Shown here: positions 46,474-54,311 of the stretch, piece after piece
Layout of the letters: each line of letters opens with the position of its first letter
How positions within the stretch are numbered: position 1 is the stretch's first letter
Assembly (NCBI RefSeq): GCF_000469135.2
Contig: NZ_CP048117.1
Coordinates: forward strand, 1,463,501-1,527,500
DNA: 64,000 nucleotides
Source of the DNA: Bacillus sp. SB49
GTDB taxonomy: Bacteria; Bacillota; Bacilli; Bacillales; Halobacillaceae
Reading direction: 5' to 3'
The notes under the pieces: model-generated
Databases searched by the model: none
Told to the model about the DNA's origin: nothing
Seen by the model: the letters and a program-made list of their open reading frames with translations, nothing else
Translations under genes and position numbers: made by a program

Positions 46474-47493
46474 ATGGAACGGACAGATTTTAATGCATTT
46501 TTTCAAGAGCAAGTGAAGGAAGAAGAGCATGCAGGGAGAGTCGTACGCCATACACGCGGTCTGTACACACTGGCGTCTGGAAACGGGGATGTCAGAGCGG
46601 AAGTGGCAGGACGTTTTCATCATACCGCTCTTCATGACAGCGATTACCCTGCGGTCGGTGACTGGGTCATTTTTGAGGCGTATGAGAACGGAAGCAGGGG
46701 AATCATCCAGAGGGTCCTGGAAAGGAAGACGGTTCTTTCGCGAAAGAAAGCGGGAACAGGACACGACGAACAGGTGATAGCGGCGAACGTGGACACGGTA
46801 TTCATCGTCACCGCCATGACGCTTGAATTCAACGTGAGACGGATCGAGCGCTACGTCCAGCAGGTATATGAAAGCGGGGCAAGTCCTGTCGTCGTCTGTA
46901 CGAAAAAAGATTTATGCAGCGATCCGGACGGAAAGACGAGAGAAGTGGAGCAGGTTGCTCCCGGTGTCCCCGTTTATGCCGTAGACAGCCTCAGCGGTGC
47001 CGGTATAGAGCAAATCCGGCAGTCATTCCGTCCCGGCGAGACCGTCTCTCTGATTGGTTCTTCCGGTGTCGGCAAGTCTACGTTAACGAACGCCCTGATG
47101 GGGGAAGCCGTTCAGCACACCCAGTCCGTGCGTTCAGAGGATGGGCGTGGCCGTCATACGACGACACACCGGGAACTCTTTGAAATCCCAGGTGGAGTGT
47201 ACCTGATCGATACACCGGGCATGCGTGAACTGCAGCTGTGGGGCGAAGATGCAGACCTCGACCAAACGTTCAGCGATGTAGACGCTCTTGGGAACAGCTG
47301 CAAGTTCCGCAACTGCAGACATGAAAGCGAACCCGGATGCGCGGTGCGGGCGGCGATAGATTCCGGCGAGCTGTCGGAAGGTCGTCTGAAGAGCTATAAT
47401 AAGCTCAAGCGCGAATTGAATCGGCTGGAGTTGAAAGATAAATACGGCACGCATCGGACGAACCGCATGCTGCACGGATCGAATAAACGGTGA
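46474..47493 (+). CDS. rsgA: RsgA-type circularly permuted GTPase, extra copy
   Basis: A 339-residue GTPase that helps mature the 30S ribosomal subunit. The permuted order is visible: an OB-fold N-terminus (about 40-95), TKKD (G4, about 150), GSSGVGKST (G1, about 195), GRGRHTTTHRE (G2), DTPGMREL (G3), and the C-terminal zinc knuckle CKFRNCRHESEPGC. It is longer than the usual Bacillus RsgA (about 298), and the context lacks prpC/prkC, so I infer a paralogue. AGGAGG lies 6 nt before the ATG. The leader ORF and hairpins in front suggest translational control. Confidence 0.85.
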   Translation: MERTDFNAFFQEQVKEEEHAGRVVRHTRGLYTLASGNGDVRAEVAGRFHHTALHDSDYPAVGDWVIFEAYENGSRGIIQRVLERKTVLSRKKAGTGHDEQVIAANVDTVFIVTAMTLEFNVRRIERYVQQVYESGASPVVVCTKKDLCSDPDGKTREVEQVAPGVPVYAVDSLSGAGIEQIRQSFRPGETVSLIGSSGVGKSTLTNALMGEAVQHTQSVRSEDGRGRHTTTHRELFEIPGGVYLIDTPGMRELQLWGEDADLDQTFSDVDALGNSCKFRNCRHESEPGCAVRAAIDSGELSEGRLKSYNKLKRELNRLELKDKYGTHRTNRMLHGSNKR

Positions 47494-47632
47494 AGAATTA
47501 ATGTCGGGTGGAGAGGGCATGCTCCCGTCCGTTCGCTGAAATTTTCCGTTCCTAATTAGATATATAGTTACAGCGATATTATATTTGTGAAGGAAACGGT
47601 TCTTTAAACCTCTTATGTTTCTCACCAATCTG

Positions 47633-47663
47633 AAAAGATACCTTTAACGAGGTATCTTTTCTT
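47633..47663 (+). terminator. Terminator after the rsgA-like gene
   Basis: AAAAGATACCT and AGGTATCTTTT 11-bp stem with a 6-nt loop. The 140 nt between it and the gene hold nothing obvious. Confidence 0.85.
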
Positions 47664-47739
47664 CTTTCCAAATTGTCATCGCTTTCAAAGTTTGGAATAA
47701 TGAGTATGTGCTATATTTCACAATCTTGAGGTGATGACG

Positions 47740-48657
47740 ATGAAGAAGAAATCAATCTATGTAGAAATACCAATCCGTACCTCTATGGATGACCTGTGGA
47801 AAGCAAGCCAGGAACCTTCTGTTCATGAACGTTGGGATCTGCGCTTTTCTTCTATTACTTATCTTCCGAAAGCGCAAGGGTCTCCTCAGAGATTTACATA
47901 CAAGACGAGAATAGGCTTCGGGCTCGATATTTCCGGATGGGGGCAGAGTGTGACAGCGAGAAAAGGGGGAGATGGTGCACGGACATCTTCGCTCCATTTC
48001 GGTACAGAGCAGAAACGGTCGATCATTCGGGAGGGGCGGGGTTTTTGGAAGTATGTGCCGAGGCAAGACGGAGGGGTGACGTTCCTCACCCGCTATGATT
48101 ATACGACCAATTTCGGGGCAGCAGGCCGGCTGTTCGACAGGTTTTGCTTCCGCCCTTTAATCGGCTGGGCGACGGCACTCAGCTTCGATGTCCTGAAGAG
48201 GTGGCTGGAAAAAGGGACAGTGCCGGAAGTGCAGTATCGAAATTTTTTCGTTACATGGCTTTCCGCCATCCTATTCAGCTTTATTTGGATCTATCACGGG
48301 CTTGTACCAAAACTGATTTTCCAGCATCCTCAGGAACTGGCGATGCTGACATCTGTTCTACCCATTGGAGAAGCCGTGGCTCACCGGGTCATGTCTGCGA
48401 TCGGAATTGGCGAAGTCGTCATCGGTCTTCTTTGGTTGCTATGCCGAAGGAAGCGCTGGTTGTTCGCCGCTCAGACAGCTGCTTTTCCACTATTGACAAT
48501 TGGAGCCGTCACGGCTGCCCCGGAATCGCTGACACAGCCATTTAACCCGTTAACTTTCAATCTGGCTCTTTTCGCGCTTTCTTTCCTGGGGTTTTCGTTC
48601 AGTAAAGACGTGCCGACTGCGAAATACTGCAGGAGAAGGCAGGTGACGGGGGAATGA
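47740..48657 (+). CDS. SRPBCC-DoxX-like membrane protein
   Basis: A 305-residue protein with two parts. Residues 1-150 look like a polyketide cyclase/SRPBCC fold (SIYVEIPIRTSMDDLWKASQ and later GVTFLTRYDYTTNFG). Residues 165-295 hold four hydrophobic helices in DoxX-like order (WIYHGLVPKLIF, then the helices after IGEAVAHRVM). The combination is seen next to yndJ in some bacilli, as I recall. The start at 47740 follows TGAGGTGA. GTG 47731 and ATG 47734 lie too close to the site. It overlaps yndJ by 4 nt (ATGA), so the two are coupled. Confidence 0.72.
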   Translation: MKKKSIYVEIPIRTSMDDLWKASQEPSVHERWDLRFSSITYLPKAQGSPQRFTYKTRIGFGLDISGWGQSVTARKGGDGARTSSLHFGTEQKRSIIREGRGFWKYVPRQDGGVTFLTRYDYTTNFGAAGRLFDRFCFRPLIGWATALSFDVLKRWLEKGTVPEVQYRNFFVTWLSAILFSFIWIYHGLVPKLIFQHPQELAMLTSVLPIGEAVAHRVMSAIGIGEVVIGLLWLLCRRKRWLFAAQTAAFPLLTIGAVTAAPESLTQPFNPLTFNLALFALSFLGFSFSKDVPTAKYCRRRQVTGE

Positions 48658-50240
48658 AGCCTTGGTTGGTTGTCTCAACGCTGCTGTTTCTTTTAGCCGC
48701 CTTCTTTTCCGCAGATCCGTGGTACTATTCGATTCTTACCGCCGCACAAATGATTTATGTCCCTCTCCTCCTTTCAAACAGGCGGCCGGAAGAGGGGAAA
48801 TCCTCGCTTCTCTTGTACGGAGCGGGTACCGCGGTGGTCATGGTCGCCATTCTTCGGTTGACGGGGGACATGCCGTGGGATGCAGCTCTTGGTCTTTTGT
48901 ATTTTATTTTTACCATTCTCGTCGCTTTTCATGGCGTTCGCCGAATGGTGCGGCGAGGGTTTACCCATGTCGAAGAGTTTTTCCTTGATGTGGGGTATGT
49001 GTATCTCGGTATCGGAGGGTTTTGGTTCTTTGCTTTTGTGGCGGAAATAGATACCGGCTTTTACCCTCTGCTTACATGGCTGACGAGTATTCACTTCCAT
49101 TATGCGGGATTCATGCTGCTCACCTTTCTCGGGCTTCTCGGCAGAAGGAGGAAATCGCGTTCCTATTATACCGCGGGATGGTCCGTCGTGGCGGCCCCTA
49201 TCTTGCTTGCGCTCGGCATTTCCTTTTCTCCTATCCTTGAGGTAGCCTCTGTCCTTCTTTATATCGTTGGTATTTATACACTTATCGCTACAGCGTGGAG
49301 GACGTCGTTCAAAAATCGGATGCAGGAACTGTTGTGTCGGATTTCTTTTACTTCGCTGGGTGTGACGATTCTCTTTTCCCTTGCTTATGCTCTCAGTCAA
49401 GTCATGGATGAGTTTGTCGTGACCATCGAATTTATGATTATGTTTCACGGCGTTATCAATATGGTCGCTTTCGGCTTGTCGGGAGTGTGGGGGTGGAGTC
49501 TCGCCTTTCCGGATTCCATGTACCAAGTCCCTCGCTTTCCTGTCAGTAACATAACTGGAGGGTGGCGGATTGGAGAGCATGTTTTGAAAGGGAAGGAAGG
49601 TGGAAGGTCCTGCAGCGGCCTTGTCGACGATTTTTCGATCTACGTATCCGAACGGGAAGAAGGGGAGGTCCATCCGGAGATCGTATCCTTTTACGAGCAG
49701 ACCGATAAATACCGGTTATATTCCCGTGTCTGCTGGCATTGGTGGTTCTATCCCTTCGCTGTTCTCTACCGGGCCGTCAGTATCGTGACAAAGCAGATCA
49801 ACCTTCCGCTGTCGAGGCAGACGTATGAAATGACGGGGGCTATCCGTTCTGTCTCGGATAAATTAGATGGAAGAGAAAATACTCGTGCCTGGATAAGGAA
49901 GATCAATGAATCCGAGGTGTTTATCGCCTTGTATGCTTCCCATACATCCAGAGGGCAGACGTACATGAACATCTCTCTGCCGCTGCCATTTTCTGCAATG
50001 GCAGGCATCTTGGAGGTGGAAAGGGAAAGGGAAGAGCTCGTTCTCACTAGTGAAAAGGGGAACCCGGAATCGGATGCCGGCACGTACCTTATTGTTCGCG
50101 GCCGCCCCATCGTTCTGCCGCTGACGGAGCATTTTCGCGTGAGCCATGAAGAGAACGGCGTCCTCTGTGCTGTTCATACGATGAGAATTTTCGGTCTTCC
50201 GTTTCTCACCATCCATTATCGAATTAATAGAAAGGGATGA
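48654..50240 (+). CDS. yndJ: YndJ-family membrane protein
   Basis: A 528-residue protein with about nine hydrophobic helices in the first 300 residues and a soluble C-terminal part. The family is named for Bacillus subtilis YndJ, of unknown function and similar size. The C-terminal domain carries TYEMTGAIRSVSDKLDGREN and ends LPFLTIHYRINRKG. It is translationally coupled to the DoxX-like gene through an ATGA overlap. A 35-codon ORF overlaps its stop in the same ATGA way. Confidence 0.8.
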   Translation: MKPWLVVSTLLFLLAAFFSADPWYYSILTAAQMIYVPLLLSNRRPEEGKSSLLLYGAGTAVVMVAILRLTGDMPWDAALGLLYFIFTILVAFHGVRRMVRRGFTHVEEFFLDVGYVYLGIGGFWFFAFVAEIDTGFYPLLTWLTSIHFHYAGFMLLTFLGLLGRRRKSRSYYTAGWSVVAAPILLALGISFSPILEVASVLLYIVGIYTLIATAWRTSFKNRMQELLCRISFTSLGVTILFSLAYALSQVMDEFVVTIEFMIMFHGVINMVAFGLSGVWGWSLAFPDSMYQVPRFPVSNITGGWRIGEHVLKGKEGGRSCSGLVDDFSIYVSEREEGEVHPEIVSFYEQTDKYRLYSRVCWHWWFYPFAVLYRAVSIVTKQINLPLSRQTYEMTGAIRSVSDKLDGRENTRAWIRKINESEVFIALYASHTSRGQTYMNISLPLPFSAMAGILEVEREREELVLTSEKGNPESDAGTYLIVRGRPIVLPLTEHFRVSHEENGVLCAVHTMRIFGLPFLTIHYRINRKG

Positions 50241-50344
50241 ATCTATGTACAGCCGAATACCAGATACATAACAATACCAGCGGGCACGCGCACCTCCTGG
50301 AGGATAGAATCGTCCACAAAATAATAGAGGAGGCGCAAAGATGA
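50237..50344 (+). CDS. Possible 35-codon coupling ORF
   Basis: This ORF starts with an ATG that overlaps the yndJ stop (ATGA) and ends with a TGA that overlaps the ATG of the methyltransferase gene (ATGA). The product begins MNLCTAEYQIHNNTSG and looks like no known family. It has no good ribosome site of its own (GAAAGGG touches the ATG). It might be a coupling device that carries ribosomes through the hairpin covering the next ribosome site. A chance open frame is quite possible. Confidence 0.3.
   Translation: MNLCTAEYQIHNNTSGHAHLLEDRIVHKIIEEAQR
50288..50336 (+). promoter_or_regulatory. Hairpin that could hide the methyltransferase ribosome site
   Basis: GCG (50288) plus CCTCCT (50293-50298) can pair with AGGAGG plus CGC (50328-50336), which is the Shine-Dalgarno of the gene at 50341, with a 2-nt bulge. 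A small alternative hairpin CTCC/GGAG lies at 50294-50302. Confidence 0.4.
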
Positions 50345-51087
50345 ATTTTAATGATTATTTAAAAGAGGTAGACCGGCCTTTCCATGGATGGGATTTCTCT
50401 TACATTACCGGGGCAGGAAGAATGCAGAGCGGACTGCTGCCATGGTCGTATGGATCGATGGCCAGGAACTTCCTCCATGGCGCACGTGCTGCACTCGATA
50501 TGGGGACCGGAGGAGGCGAGTTTTTGGAAAAGCTCCTTCCGTTTCCGCTGTATATGGCTGCGACAGAGGGGTATGCACCTAATTACCCGCTGGGAAAAGA
50601 ACGACTGGAGCCACACGGAGTGACGGTGGTTCCTGTCGAGAATGACACGCTTCCCTTCGAAAACGCAAGATTCGATCTTGTACTGAATCAACACGACTCT
50701 TACGACCTGGGAGAGGTGAAGCGTGTATTGAAGCCTGGAGGGATATTTCTTACGCAGCAAGTAGGAGGGGTGGATTGTTCCGGCATAAACGATCGACTGG
50801 AGGTTCCTGTTAATGATGAGTATGCAAAGTGGTCCTTGGAAACGGCTGAAAAACCCTTCCTTTCTCCTGAATGGGAACTGATTGCGTCAGGGGAAGCTCA
50901 TCCGACTCAGAGGTTTTATGATATCGGAGCGCTGATCTACTATTTGAAAGCCATACCCTGGCAGGTGCCTGATTTCACAGTGGAAAAATATAGAGAAGAG
51001 CTGCTCTCTATTCACAAGGAAATGAGTAATAACAAGTCTTTAGACGTCAGACAACATCGGTTTTTCATCGCTGCCAGGCTGCTTTAA
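50341..51087 (+). CDS. Class I SAM-dependent methyltransferase
   Basis: A 248-residue cytoplasmic methyltransferase. Motif I is ALDMGTGGGEFLEKL (near residue 52), motif II is close to DTLPFENARFDLVLNQHDSY, and VLKPGGIFLTQQVGG is the conserved post-motif III strand. The substrate is unknown. The UbiE/Methyltransf_11 type acts on small molecules or nucleic acid bases. AGAGGAGG lies 7 nt before the ATG but can be paired with an upstream CCTCCT. It is the last gene of the 47740-51087 run. Confidence 0.83.
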   Translation: MNFNDYLKEVDRPFHGWDFSYITGAGRMQSGLLPWSYGSMARNFLHGARAALDMGTGGGEFLEKLLPFPLYMAATEGYAPNYPLGKERLEPHGVTVVPVENDTLPFENARFDLVLNQHDSYDLGEVKRVLKPGGIFLTQQVGGVDCSGINDRLEVPVNDEYAKWSLETAEKPFLSPEWELIASGEAHPTQRFYDIGALIYYLKAIPWQVPDFTVEKYREELLSIHKEMSNNKSLDVRQHRFFIAARLL

Positions 51088-51118
51088 AAAGTTTGTTAAT
51101 TATTTTTTTAACTTTTTT
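51086..51118 (+). terminator. AT-rich terminator after the methyltransferase gene
   Basis: AAAAAGTT and AACTTTTT arms followed by a T-rich run, overlapping the stop codon. Confidence 0.5.
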
Positions 51119-51246
51119 TCTGATGTTTTTTTCCGGAATTGAAGGAGTGTTTTTCCTCCGATTTTTTTTCGTGCATACCATTGCATGCTGTAATCCTTCA
51201 CCCTTGATTTCACAAGGGTTTGGACGCTGTAAAGTAATAAAACATA

Positions 51247-51279
51247 CCCCTTATCCTCTGAAGGATAAGGGTTTTTTTT
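51247..51279 (+). terminator. Strong terminator in the gene-free stretch 51088-51427
   Basis: CCCTTATCCT and AGGATAAGGG 10-bp stem with a CTGA loop and eight T. Smaller pairs (GGAG/CTCC near 51143, ACCCTT/AAGGGT near 51202) lie before it. The region has low-complexity open frames on both strands that I do not accept as genes. An attenuator or a small RNA is possible. Confidence 0.75.
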
Positions 51280-51427
51280 ACCGATTTGAAGCGTTTGCAC
51301 AGGGTGTTATATTTCGTGGAACGAAGTTGTTTTTTGTCAAATCGCTATTGTTTTATTGTCTTAATTTTGCAATAATTACTTCTAAAGAAATTGGACATTT
51401 GGTAGTAAATGAAGGAGTAGGAACGCA

Positions 51428-51664
51428 ATGAAAAATATGAAAACGATGTGGATGGATGAACAGAAGGAAGTCGGAGTCGTGGAATTGCAGGATGAAGTTT
51501 TCGGAACCTCTTATCATCCGGTAATCTTCGTCGATGTAGAGGAAAGAGAGTTTAAGGTCATCAACAATCTTTGGTACACGACTTATCATGGGGCGAGGCA
51601 GTTCTTTCGCTCGAAGACGAATACATATGTCGTGACAGGCCGAATGAAAAAAGTACGCAGTTGA
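51428..51664 (+). CDS. Small hypothetical protein, 78 residues
   Basis: A soluble 78-residue protein starting MKNMKTMWMDEQKEVGVVEL with a pattern of short beta strands. AAGGAGTAGGA precedes the ATG, which supports translation. I do not recognise the family. A GNAT acetyltransferase gene starts 21 nt after its stop, so the two may be one transcript. Confidence 0.6.
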   Translation: MKNMKTMWMDEQKEVGVVELQDEVFGTSYHPVIFVDVEEREFKVINNLWYTTYHGARQFFRSKTNTYVVTGRMKKVRS

Positions 51665-51685
51665 AGAAGGGGCGGTTCGGTAGAT

Positions 51686-52201
51686 ATGGTGGAGGTACGG
51701 AAAGCGGATGGTTCCAATGTAGCGGACATTATTCGTGTCTGTGAAGCTGGCTATCGGGAAACATACAAATCGTTGCTGGAGAAAGAAGATATTGAGCAGG
51801 TGATTGAAGAATTTTATAACGCAGACCGGATTGCGCGGGAAGTTCGTGATATTTCCGATGAATGGAACGGGTGGTTTGTCGCTGTCGATGAGGAAGGGAC
51901 TGTCGTCGGTGCCGGCGGGGGAGGAATGACCGGATCTGAAACGGCAGAACTTTTTGTTCTCTATCTTGATCCTGAGAGAAAGCGGGAAGGCATCGGAGGC
52001 AGACTGCTTGAAGCTATCACAGAGGATCATATTGCTCGTGGTGCATCGGAGCAATGGGTCTCTGTAACGAAAGGGAACGAGATGGGCATTCCCTTTTATG
52101 AGAAATCCGGCTTTGTTTACAAAGGGGAGCGGCCGTCTCATAAGCTTCCTTCAGAAAAGTCCTATATTTCGTTGCGGTATCGAAGAGAAATAGGAAAATA
52201 A
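51686..52201 (+). CDS. GNAT-family N-acetyltransferase
   Basis: A 171-residue acetyltransferase. The acetyl-CoA loop is in LDPERKREGIGGRLLEAITE (R-x-x-G-I-G-G), motif B in VTKGNEMGIPFYEKSGFVYKGE. The central AELFVLYLDPE strand is typical of the family. The substrate is unknown. AAGAAGGGGCGG precedes the ATG at some distance. It is convergent with glnA and shares the terminator at 52249. Confidence 0.82.
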   Translation: MVEVRKADGSNVADIIRVCEAGYRETYKSLLEKEDIEQVIEEFYNADRIAREVRDISDEWNGWFVAVDEEGTVVGAGGGGMTGSETAELFVLYLDPERKREGIGGRLLEAITEDHIARGASEQWVSVTKGNEMGIPFYEKSGFVYKGERPSHKLPSEKSYISLRYRREIGK

Positions 52202-52248
52202 AGCAGGTGGAACAGCCCCGCATCGGCGGCGGCTTTTTGTTTACACTT

Positions 52249-52284
52249 AAAAAGAAGCAGCCTTTTGTAAGGCTGCTTCTTTTT
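52249..52284. terminator. Bidirectional terminator between the GNAT gene and glnA
   Basis: AAAAAGAAGCAGCC and GGCTGCTTCTTTTT form a 14-bp stem flanked by A and T runs. Confidence 0.92.
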
Positions 52285-52288
52285 GGTG

Positions 52289-53599
52289 TTATCTATTCAT
52301 ATACATGTCTACTTCCCACTGGCTGACCTGCAGGGAGTATTCTGTCCATTCTTTTTCCTTCTCTTCGATATAAGCTTGGGATGTGTGATCGCCAAGTGCG
52401 TTCAGAAGGATTTCATCTTTCTTCAAAGCAGAGATAGCTTCTTTCAAGTTCGTAGGAAGAGTAGGCACGCTGTCATCCGTCACTTCGTAAAGGTTACGAG
52501 TTTCTGCGTCGCCTGCGTCCATTTCCTTACGGATACCTTCAAGACCTGCCTGGATCAATACAGCAAGCGTCAAGTAAGGGTTAGCCGTCGGATCCGGGTT
52601 GCGGACTTCGAAACGCGTTCCTTTACCACGTGTTGTTGGTACGCGGACCATACAACTACGGTTGGAGTGGGACCAAGCTACACTTACAGGAGCTTCATAA
52701 CCAGGAACGAGACGCTTGTAGGAGTTCACGTTCGGGTTCGTAATTGCTGCAATTCCGCTTGCGTGATGCAGAATTCCTGCGATGAACTGTTTCATCGTCT
52801 TAGACACGCCGTCTTTCGCATCTTCATCGTAAAACGCGCTGTCTCCATCACGGAACAAGGACAGGTGGCAGTGCATTCCGGAGCCGTTCTCGCCTGCGAT
52901 CGGTTTCGGCATGAATGTCGCGTGGTAGTTATGGTTTGTTGCAATATCCTTTACAACGTTCTTAAAGGTTTGGATGTTGTCTGCTGCTTTCAGCATGTTA
53001 TCGAAACGGAAGTTGATTTCGTGCTGTCCCATCGCTACTTCGTGGTGGGAAGCTTCCATCTCGAAACCGTACTTCTTAAGGGTGCGTACGATATCACGGC
53101 GTACCTTGTCTCCTTTATCTTTAGGAGAAGCATCGAAGTATCCGGCGCGGTCGTTCATCTTACGAATCGGATAACCTTCATCGTTCAGTTTGAACAGGAA
53201 GAATTCCGGTTCAGGACCGACGTTAACGGTATAGCCTAAATCCGCTGCTTCTTTCATAGCACGTTTCAGGATGTAGCGAGGGTCTCCTTCGAATGGAGTG
53301 CCGTCCGGCTTGTAGATGTCACAAATGAAGCGCGCGCTGCGATCTTCATCGACCATAGATGGAAGTAGTAGGAACGTATCCAAATCTGGTACAAGATACA
53401 TGTCACTTTCTTGGATTGCAGAGAAACCGGAGATGGAAGAACTGTCGAACATCGCTTCGTTGTTCAGCACCATGTCCAATTCATCTATCGGCAGTTCTAC
53501 GTTCTTAGTATCCCCTAGCATGTCTGTGAACTCTAGTAGGATGAATTCTACGTTATTCTCTTTGACTTCCTGCTTGATCTGTTCTTTTGTGTAAGTCAT
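52289..53599 (-). CDS. Glutamine synthetase, GlnA2-like
   Basis: Type I glutamine synthetase of 436 residues, making glutamine from glutamate, ammonia and ATP. GPEPEFFLF, ASHHEVAMGQHEINF, MPKPIAGENGSGMHCHLSLF and VRNPDPTANPYLTLAVL hold the metal and substrate ligands. It stands alone, without the glnR that normally precedes glnA. The segment GFSAIQESDMYL has Ala where Bacillus GlnA has the feedback-sensing Arg62 (as I align it), so it may resist glutamine inhibition. Halobacillus has a salt-induced stand-alone GlnA2, and this could be the counterpart. Its promoter carries a GlnR/TnrA box. Confidence 0.9.
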   Translation of the reverse strand: MTYTKEQIKQEVKENNVEFILLEFTDMLGDTKNVELPIDELDMVLNNEAMFDSSSISGFSAIQESDMYLVPDLDTFLLLPSMVDEDRSARFICDIYKPDGTPFEGDPRYILKRAMKEAADLGYTVNVGPEPEFFLFKLNDEGYPIRKMNDRAGYFDASPKDKGDKVRRDIVRTLKKYGFEMEASHHEVAMGQHEINFRFDNMLKAADNIQTFKNVVKDIATNHNYHATFMPKPIAGENGSGMHCHLSLFRDGDSAFYDEDAKDGVSKTMKQFIAGILHHASGIAAITNPNVNSYKRLVPGYEAPVSVAWSHSNRSCMVRVPTTRGKGTRFEVRNPDPTANPYLTLAVLIQAGLEGIRKEMDAGDAETRNLYEVTDDSVPTLPTNLKEAISALKKDEILLNALGDHTSQAYIEEKEKEWTEYSLQVSQWEVDMYMNR

Positions 53600-53676
53600 A
53601 CAATACCCTCTCTTTATCTTTTTTTATGAGTCTTCCATCCCTGATCATGCATCGGATAAGAACCTCAAAATGTCTA

Positions 53677-53693
53677 TGTAAGGAATTCTAACA
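53677..53693. promoter_or_regulatory. GlnR/TnrA box on the glnA2 promoter
   Basis: On the minus strand TGTTAGAATTCCTTACA matches TGTNANAWWWTMTNACA at all fixed positions but one. It covers the -10 hexamer, so binding should repress. Confidence 0.7.
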
Positions 53694-53714
53694 CATAATG
53701 TCGTGAAATCTCAA
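53685..53714 (-). promoter_or_regulatory. Promoter of glnA2
   Basis: Minus strand TTGAGA (53714-53709), an 18-bp spacer and TAGAAT (53690-53685) with an upstream TGT, giving an extended -10. Confidence 0.65.
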
Positions 53715-53815
53715 ACATCTTTTTGACAATTCCCTTAATTTTTTGTCGTAAACGTCTTTTCAGCGATTTTTATTGGAACGGATTCATAGAGTGATAGAAA
53801 AGGAGGAGATGGATA

Positions 53816-54211
53816 ATGGGAAGGTATCAGGCGATCATTTGGAAAGCAGCTGTTTTCTTCTTTTATTTATGGCTGGTTTCTTTTATACAATCGAAGCTTC
53901 AGACGCTGGCGGCAGAGTCGTTTATTGTTTACCCTTATATAATCTTCGGTCAAACGGCTTATATTCCTGCCGGTTTTCTGTTGAAATTTGAAAAAATAAC
54001 ACAATGGAGGAAGAAAGACGTCTTATGGAGGTGGAATAGGAAAGGGGTGGGGGTGATCACTCTTTGCCTCTATTTTCTATTCGTTCCTTTCGTGCTTCCT
54101 CTGCCTGCGCTGCTTCCCGGAGTCCTTGTTACCAATCCGTCTGCGAGTCCTGTCGTCCAAATGGTGGCCGGATATGCCGCTGCGGCATGTTTTCTGAAGG
54201 AGCGCCGGTAA
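53816..54211 (+). CDS. Small integral membrane protein, 131 residues
   Basis: Four hydrophobic segments (about 8-25, 38-55, 78-97 and 110-125) with a basic loop WRKKDVLWRWNRKG in the middle, so a multi-pass membrane protein. AAAGGAGGAG precedes the ATG. I do not recognise the family. It lies between the divergent glnA2 and the pyrophosphatase gene and appears to have its own unit. No terminator is seen after it, but the ppaC promoter follows. Confidence 0.62.
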   Translation: MGRYQAIIWKAAVFFFYLWLVSFIQSKLQTLAAESFIVYPYIIFGQTAYIPAGFLLKFEKITQWRKKDVLWRWNRKGVGVITLCLYFLFVPFVLPLPALLPGVLVTNPSASPVVQMVAGYAAAACFLKERR

Positions 54212-54232
54212 TCATTTTTCCTATAGGAGAAG

Positions 54233-54262
54233 TTGGACTCTTCCGGTATTCTATTTTATAAT
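54233..54262 (+). promoter_or_regulatory. SigA promoter of ppaC
   Basis: TTGGAC (54233-54238), an 18-bp spacer and TATAAT (54257-54262). Confidence 0.7.
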
Positions 54263-54296
54263 CGAAAAGACGTAATGCTTACATACTTCGATTATA
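54257..54296. repeat. Inverted repeat at the ppaC promoter
   Basis: TATAATCGAA (54257-54266) and TTCGATTATA (54287-54296) are exact inverted repeats. The left arm is the -10 itself, so it is not fully transcribed. A DNA operator is more likely than an RNA hairpin. Confidence 0.6.
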
Positions 54297-54311
54297 GAAA
54301 GGAAGATTATT

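Noticed and set aside
51280-51310. cre-like sequence near GAAGCGTTTGCA
   Set aside because: The fixed G at position 2 is wrong in the required spacing, so it does not satisfy the cre pattern.
51093-51431. 112-codon plus-strand frame and its minus-strand counterparts
   Set aside because: Low-complexity Phe/Leu translation of a T-rich region that contains a strong terminator. No ribosome site fits.
52283-53239. 318-codon plus-strand open frame opposite glnA2
   Set aside because: It is a mirror of the strongly biased glnA2 codons, has no ribosome site and no recognisable protein pattern.
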